34,414 nucleotides of DNA, taken from NCBI GenBank assembly GCA_040400005.1, contig JBBARC010000040.1, forward strand, positions 1 to 34,414, written 5' to 3'. Source of the DNA: JBBARC01 sp040400005. Its GTDB lineage: Bacteria; Pseudomonadota; Alphaproteobacteria; Acetobacterales; Acetobacteraceae. Below are positions 31,086 through 34,414 of this stretch, piece by piece. The stretch's first letter is position 1; every line of letters begins with the position of its first letter. The notes beneath the pieces were generated by a model, which made no database searches, was not told where the DNA came from, and saw only the letters and a program-made list of their open reading frames with translations. A program made the position numbers and the translations under genes.

Positions 31086-31111
31086 GCCCCGGGTTTTCAC
31101 CCGGGCTACGG
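31086..31111. repeat. REP-like hairpin with CTACGG tail, in a gene-free gap
   Basis: CCCGGG (31088-31093) pairs with CCCGGG (31100-31105) over TTTTCA, followed by CTACGG. It lies in the 294-bp gap 30865-31158 between two minus-strand genes. The remainder of that gap has no recognisable gene or RNA. Confidence 0.5.
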
Positions 31112-31158
31112 AGGCGAGGTGCCCCGCGCCCCGAACGACGCATCGCCTGTGGTCCCCC

Positions 31159-31572
31159 TTACCCGGCCAGCGCCTCGTCAAACACATCCAGATACGGCGC
31201 CAAGGCCAGCGCAAACGCCACCAGCGGGGTGACCAGCTCCCCCGCTGTTGCCGGCCAATCGAGACGCGAGTCTGAAAAAATCTCCACCCGGTGATCGGCC
31301 CGCAGGCGCAAAGCAAACCCTGCCGGCAGCAGCCGCGGCAAGGCGCGCACTAGCGCCAGCACCCTGGTGCGCACAGTGCCGCCGGCGACCGCACTGCTGG
31401 GCACGCGGCCCAGATTGGCCAGTAAACTGATCTGATCACCATCCAGCCGGGCGGTGACCCGCCGATCGCGCCAGACAAACGAAAACGCTGCCCGGGTTAC
31501 GGGTGCGCGGTAATTCAGTTTGCCGCCGGCTTCTACCAAAAACGGGCCGAGGGGGAAGGCGGCTGGCAGCAT
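31159..31572 (-). CDS. Conserved hypothetical protein beside psd
   Basis: I do not recognise a named family. From the ATG at 31572 the product has 137 residues. It begins MLPAAFPLGPFLVEAGGKLNYR, has a predicted beta-rich middle (AAFSFVWRDRRVTARLDGDQISLLANLG, then RVPSSAVAGGTVRTRVL) and ends in a hydrophobic helix (LVTPLVAFALALAPYLDVFDEAL). No signal peptide or cysteine is present. It is divergent from psd with 132 bases between. The 21 codons further upstream in frame are Pro/Arg-rich and probably not translated. Codon use is like its neighbours, which supports a real gene. Confidence 0.7.
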   Translation of the reverse strand: MLPAAFPLGPFLVEAGGKLNYRAPVTRAAFSFVWRDRRVTARLDGDQISLLANLGRVPSSAVAGGTVRTRVLALVRALPRLLPAGFALRLRADHRVEIFSDSRLDWPATAGELVTPLVAFALALAPYLDVFDEALAG

Positions 31573-31704
31573 TAGGTTGCTCCGTATCGTGGGGGGAAAA
31601 GCCGTAAACTTGACCGGCCGGGGTGAAGCATCCATGAAACTTTATACAAAAAACCGGGCTATTTTTTCAGCCCCATCACCACCCAACCCTGGTAGGCTTG
31701 CCGC

Positions 31705-32376
31705 ATGGCGTTTCTGGCGTCCCTCAAACTGGTTTTGGCCAAACCCCACCCGGCCGGCACGCCGTTTATTGCCGGCGCGGCGGCGATCGCCTTTGGCGGA
31801 TTGTTTATCGGCCATGGCGTGTGGCAGAGCGGGCTGCTGGCCACCGCTTTCTGCCTGTATTTTTTTCGCGACCCCGAGCGCGTGCCGCCTAACCGCCAGA
31901 ACCTGGCGGTGGCACCGGCCGATGGCCATGTGGTGATGGTGGGCGCCGCCGTGCCGCCGGCTGAACTTGGTCTTGGCAACGCTGCCCGCCCGCGGATCGC
32001 GATTTTTCTCTCGGTGCTGGATGTGCACGTGAACCGCATGCCGGTGGCGGGTACCGTGACGCGCATTGCCTACCGGCCGGGCAAGTTTTTGAATGCCAGC
32101 CTGGATAAGGCGAGCGACGAGAACGAACGCAACGCGCTGGCGATCGACCTGCCCGATGGCCGGACCATGGCGGTGGTGCAGATCGCAGGCCTGGTGGCGC
32201 GGCGTATTTTGTGTGGCGCGCGCGAAGGCGACCGTTTCGCCGCTGGCGACCGGTTTGGCATTATCCGCTTTGGCAGCCGCACCGATGTGTATTTGCCCGA
32301 CGGGGTGACGCCGCTGGTGAGCGTTGGGCAAACCATGATTGGCGGCGAAACCGTGATTGCCGATTTAAATGGCTGA
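31705..32376 (+). CDS. psd: Phosphatidylserine decarboxylase (short form)
   Basis: It decarboxylates phosphatidylserine to phosphatidylethanolamine at the inner membrane. The 223-residue proenzyme has two N-terminal hydrophobic segments (FIAGAAAIAFGGLFIGHGVW, LLATAFCLYFF), the FFRDPER motif, APADGHV with Asp73, and FLSVLDVHVNRMP with His108. The self-cleavage site is FGSRTD, where Gly190-Ser191 would split to give the pyruvoyl alpha chain. The GSR site and length match the short form common in alphaproteobacteria. Its stop overlaps the pssA start by eight bases, so the two steps of PE synthesis are coupled. Confidence 0.96.
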   Translation: MAFLASLKLVLAKPHPAGTPFIAGAAAIAFGGLFIGHGVWQSGLLATAFCLYFFRDPERVPPNRQNLAVAPADGHVVMVGAAVPPAELGLGNAARPRIAIFLSVLDVHVNRMPVAGTVTRIAYRPGKFLNASLDKASDENERNALAIDLPDGRTMAVVQIAGLVARRILCGAREGDRFAAGDRFGIIRFGSRTDVYLPDGVTPLVSVGQTMIGGETVIADLNG

Positions 32377-33259
32377 CGCGCCTAACCTGACACCGGCACC
32401 GCCCCATACCGGCAAGCGCCGGCGGCGCCGGGTGCGGCGGCGGCCGCGCTACCAGGGGCCGTCGTTTAATCGCATCGTGCCTAATTTGCTGACCATGCTG
32501 GGGCTGTGTTCGGGCCTGACCGCTATTCGCTTTGCCATGGAAGGGCATTTTGCCCGCGCGGTGGTGGCTATTATGATCGCCGGCGTGATCGATGGGTTGG
32601 ATGGCCGCATTGCGCGGCTGTTAAAAGCCGAATCGCGCTTTGGTGCGGAATTCGATAGCCTGGCGGATTTTTGCTGCTTTGGCATCGCGCCGGGCTTGAT
32701 TTTGTATATTTGGTCGCTGCGGGATGCCGGCAGGTTAGGCTACGTGCCGTGCCTGATGTTTGCGGTGTGCATGGCGCTGCGCTTGGCGCGGTTTAATGCG
32801 GCGTTAGAAACCGCACCTAGGCCGGCCTATTCGCAAAGTTTCTTTACCGGCGTGCCGGCACCCGCGGGCGCTGCACTTGCGCTGTTTCCGCTGTTTTTGT
32901 GGCTGGAAGCCACTGATCTGGGCTGGGGCGGGCTTGCCCATTTCGCCCGCCACCCGGCGCTGGTGGCGACCGTGCTGATCGGCGGATCGGTGTTGAGCAT
33001 TTCTACCCTGCCGGTGTGGAGCTTTAAGAATTTTAAGGTGCCGGCGGAAAACGTCGCCCCGCTGTTGCTGATCAGCCTGCTGGTGATCGCCTTGCTGATG
33101 GCCGAGCCGTGGCTGGCGTTGGCGCTGGCGGGCTTGGTGTATCTTGGCATGCTGCCGTTTAGTCTGCGTAGTTTTCGTAGGCTGCGTGATGAGGCCGAGG
33201 ATTTGGGCCATGAGGAGCATGGCGCCGCTGCAAACCCAGAAATTTCGCCGGCCGCATGA
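32369..33259 (+). CDS. pssA: CDP-diacylglycerol-serine O-phosphatidyltransferase
   Basis: It makes phosphatidylserine from CDP-diacylglycerol and serine, the substrate of Psd. The 296-residue membrane protein has an Arg-rich N-terminus, then TM1 (IVPNLLTMLGLCSGLTAIRF). The full CDP-alcohol phosphotransferase motif D-G-x2-A-R-x8-G-x3-D-x3-D spans 78-100 (GLDGRIARLLKAESRFG to DSLAD). About seven further hydrophobic segments follow. The C-terminal tail (LRDEAEDLGHEEHGAA) is acidic and likely cytoplasmic. The ATG lies within the last codons of psd. Confidence 0.96.
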   Translation: MADAPNLTPAPPHTGKRRRRRVRRRPRYQGPSFNRIVPNLLTMLGLCSGLTAIRFAMEGHFARAVVAIMIAGVIDGLDGRIARLLKAESRFGAEFDSLADFCCFGIAPGLILYIWSLRDAGRLGYVPCLMFAVCMALRLARFNAALETAPRPAYSQSFFTGVPAPAGAALALFPLFLWLEATDLGWGGLAHFARHPALVATVLIGGSVLSISTLPVWSFKNFKVPAENVAPLLLISLLVIALLMAEPWLALALAGLVYLGMLPFSLRSFRRLRDEAEDLGHEEHGAAANPEISPAA

Positions 33260-33319
33260 CATAATTTGGGCTCAAGCGACGTCTATCTAAAACAAGCCGA
33301 CATAAAAGGGAGACCAGCC

Positions 33320-33706
33320 ATGAAGCGCCTGTTCACCTGCCTGCCGATCAGTGTTTTCGTAAGCCTAGCCCTGGCCGGGTGTGCCGCAACCGTTGGCCCA
33401 CCGCCGGTGGCTGATGCTACTGTGGCCGAACCAGGCCCGGCGTGCATTTCCAGCCCGCGGATCGACCACACCGAGGTGGTGGATGACCACACCATTCTGT
33501 TCGTGATGAGCGACCGCACCGTTTACAAAAACACCCTGGTGGCGCCCTGCCTGGGCCTAACCTTTGGCAATAACGGGTTTTTGTATAATTCCACCCCCGG
33601 CGGCGGCGATATTTGCGGCAATATGCAATCTATCCGCATGATCGGTAACGGGCAGATTTGCCTGCTCGGTGCGTTTACCACGGTGCGTAAACGCAAGCGC
33701 GAGTAA
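33320..33706 (+). CDS. Small lipoprotein, DUF6491-like
   Basis: The 128-residue product has a lipoprotein signal peptide (MKRLFTCLPISVFVSLALAG) with a lipobox ending at Cys21, so it is probably exported and lipidated. The mature part, PRIDHTEVVDDHTILFVMSDRTVYKNTL, followed by a pattern of Cys residues (APCLGLTF, GDICGN, GQICLLGAF), resembles the DUF6491 family. The function is unknown. AGGGAGA about eight bases before the ATG is a good ribosome site, and 60 bases separate it from pssA. Its stop directly abuts the stop of the opposing phosphatase gene. Confidence 0.8.
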   Translation: MKRLFTCLPISVFVSLALAGCAATVGPPPVADATVAEPGPACISSPRIDHTEVVDDHTILFVMSDRTVYKNTLVAPCLGLTFGNNGFLYNSTPGGGDICGNMQSIRMIGNGQICLLGAFTTVRKRKRE

Positions 33707-34285
33707 CTAGGTGAGCGGCGTCAGGGTCCACGCCGGGTCGCCGGGGCGGCAGAAAAACGGCAGCGCATTCGGCGTGCGCACGGTCACCGGCAACCCCATG
33801 GCGCCGCGCACGGCGCGAAATAAACCGCCATGCGCCACCGCCAGCACCGGCGAGGGCCGGGCGAGCGCGCGGTTCATCGCCTCCACCGCGCGCAATTTTA
33901 GGGCCGCAAAACTCTCCCCGCCGCGCGGAATGTGGGTGCCGGCAACCCATTCATCATACCAGCCGGCCATCGGCTCGCCCTCATGCTCGCCGTAACTGGC
34001 CTCCCGCAAACCCGCATCAATCGCCACAACCAGCCCCAAACTATCGGCAATAATGCGCGCGGTTTCCTCGGCACGGCCCAACGGCGAGGAAATCACCGTG
34101 CGAATGCCGCGGCGCTGCAAGGTGATCGCCGCCGCCCGGGCCTGATCACGCCCGCGATCGTTTAGTGGCACTTCCACGTTGCCCTGACTAAGATTCTTGC
34201 TGTTCCAATCGGTCTCGCCATGCCGCAAAAACCAAAACGGAATGGCCTGCAAAGCCGGCAACTGCATAGGCCCAGGCGCTGTCAT
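33707..34285 (-). CDS. Histidine phosphatase superfamily protein (phosphoglycerate mutase-like)
   Basis: The 192-residue product carries the RHG catalytic motif FLRHGETDWN (Arg21, His22), the second arginine in SPLGRAEETARII (Arg71), the acid in LREASYGEHEG (Glu95) and the second histidine in AVAHGG (His152). It fits a small-molecule phosphatase of the CobC/GpmB-like group; the substrate cannot be deduced. Short spacing and lack of the longer mutase insertions argue against glycolytic phosphoglycerate mutase. An initial run of about 15 residues before FWFLRHG leaves the exact start uncertain (34285 or an ATG at 34267). Confidence 0.9.
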   Translation of the reverse strand: MTAPGPMQLPALQAIPFWFLRHGETDWNSKNLSQGNVEVPLNDRGRDQARAAAITLQRRGIRTVISSPLGRAEETARIIADSLGLVVAIDAGLREASYGEHEGEPMAGWYDEWVAGTHIPRGGESFAALKLRAVEAMNRALARPSPVLAVAHGGLFRAVRGAMGLPVTVRTPNALPFFCRPGDPAWTLTPLT

Positions 34286-34344
34286 CAGTCCGGTGCTCCT
34301 TTGAGGCTTTGGGGTTTGGGGGTGGCAAGAAAAGCAAGGCGAGG

Positions 34345-34380
34345 GCGCTGCCCTTCGATCCCGCTAAGGGCAAGCCCTTC
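34345..34380. repeat. Two adjacent GC-rich hairpins at the right edge
   Basis: AGGGCGCTGCCCT and AAGGGCAAGCCCTT are short inverted repeats 10-15 bases apart in the 129-bp stretch after the phosphatase gene. They look like an intergenic palindromic repeat rather than coding sequence. No gene is seen from 34286 to the window end. Confidence 0.4.
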
Positions 34381-34414
34381 TACAACCGGGCACGTTGGTA
34401 ACACTTTAGACCGG

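Noticed and set aside
31608..31647. Sigma-70 promoter TTGACC...TTATAC for psd
   Set aside because: The spacing between the boxes is 26 bases, too long for a standard promoter.

Overview
The window is high-GC bacterial chromosome. Gene content and order point to an alphaproteobacterium, probably of the Rhodospirillales/Acetobacteraceae type. Supporting signs are the dusB-ntrB-ntrC cluster, a bifunctional IspDF protein, DUF484 next to xerC and priA, addA followed by trxA, the short-form psd followed by pssA, and T-rich palindromic repeats after several genes. No rRNA, tRNA or CRISPR array was found. The genus is inference.

Layout. 1-95: an IS66-like insertion end abutting half of a dispersed palindromic repeat. 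104-4989: priA on the minus strand, divergent from a DUF484-xerC-proline iminopeptidase operon whose genes overlap at their stops and starts. 5084-6424: a TetR-like gene divergent from an orphan BrnA-like gene, with a 22-bp palindrome between them. 6476-13418: a type I restriction-modification cassette (hsdM-hsdS-hsdR, minus strand) bracketed by imperfect 76-79-bp direct repeats. Its hsdS is broken by a complete IS256-family element with an exact 8-bp target duplication. 13554-17178: dusB-ntrB-ntrC (minus). 17340-20835: ispDF, aroQ, accB and accC (plus). 21017-25582: a POT peptide transporter convergent with a SulP transporter that sits directly behind a 4-hydroxybutyryl-CoA-dehydratase-like gene. 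25681-26025: a palindromic repeat carrying a 190-bp IS66-like MITE. 26099-30864: trxA, addA and a TumE/TumA-like toxin-antitoxin pair (all minus). 31159-34285: a hypothetical gene, psd-pssA, a small lipoprotein and a histidine phosphatase.

How it works together. Most genes are housekeeping: replication restart (PriA), chromosome dimer resolution (XerC), nitrogen regulation (NtrBC), isoprenoid, shikimate, fatty acid and phosphatidylethanolamine synthesis, thioredoxin and double-strand break repair (AddA). The accessory layer is the R-M cassette, the TA pair, the BrnA orphan and the repeats. Joining the two IS256 flanks and removing one target-site copy restores an in-frame hsdS of 393 codons whose stop overlaps the hsdR start as ATGA. 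The system was therefore intact recently and its specificity subunit now lacks 36 C-terminal residues.

The most novel signal is a family of purine/pyrimidine-rich palindromic repeats just behind the stop codons of priA, ntrC, accC and trxA. Two of these four copies have IS66-like ends inserted in them, so they look like both terminator-type elements and insertion targets.
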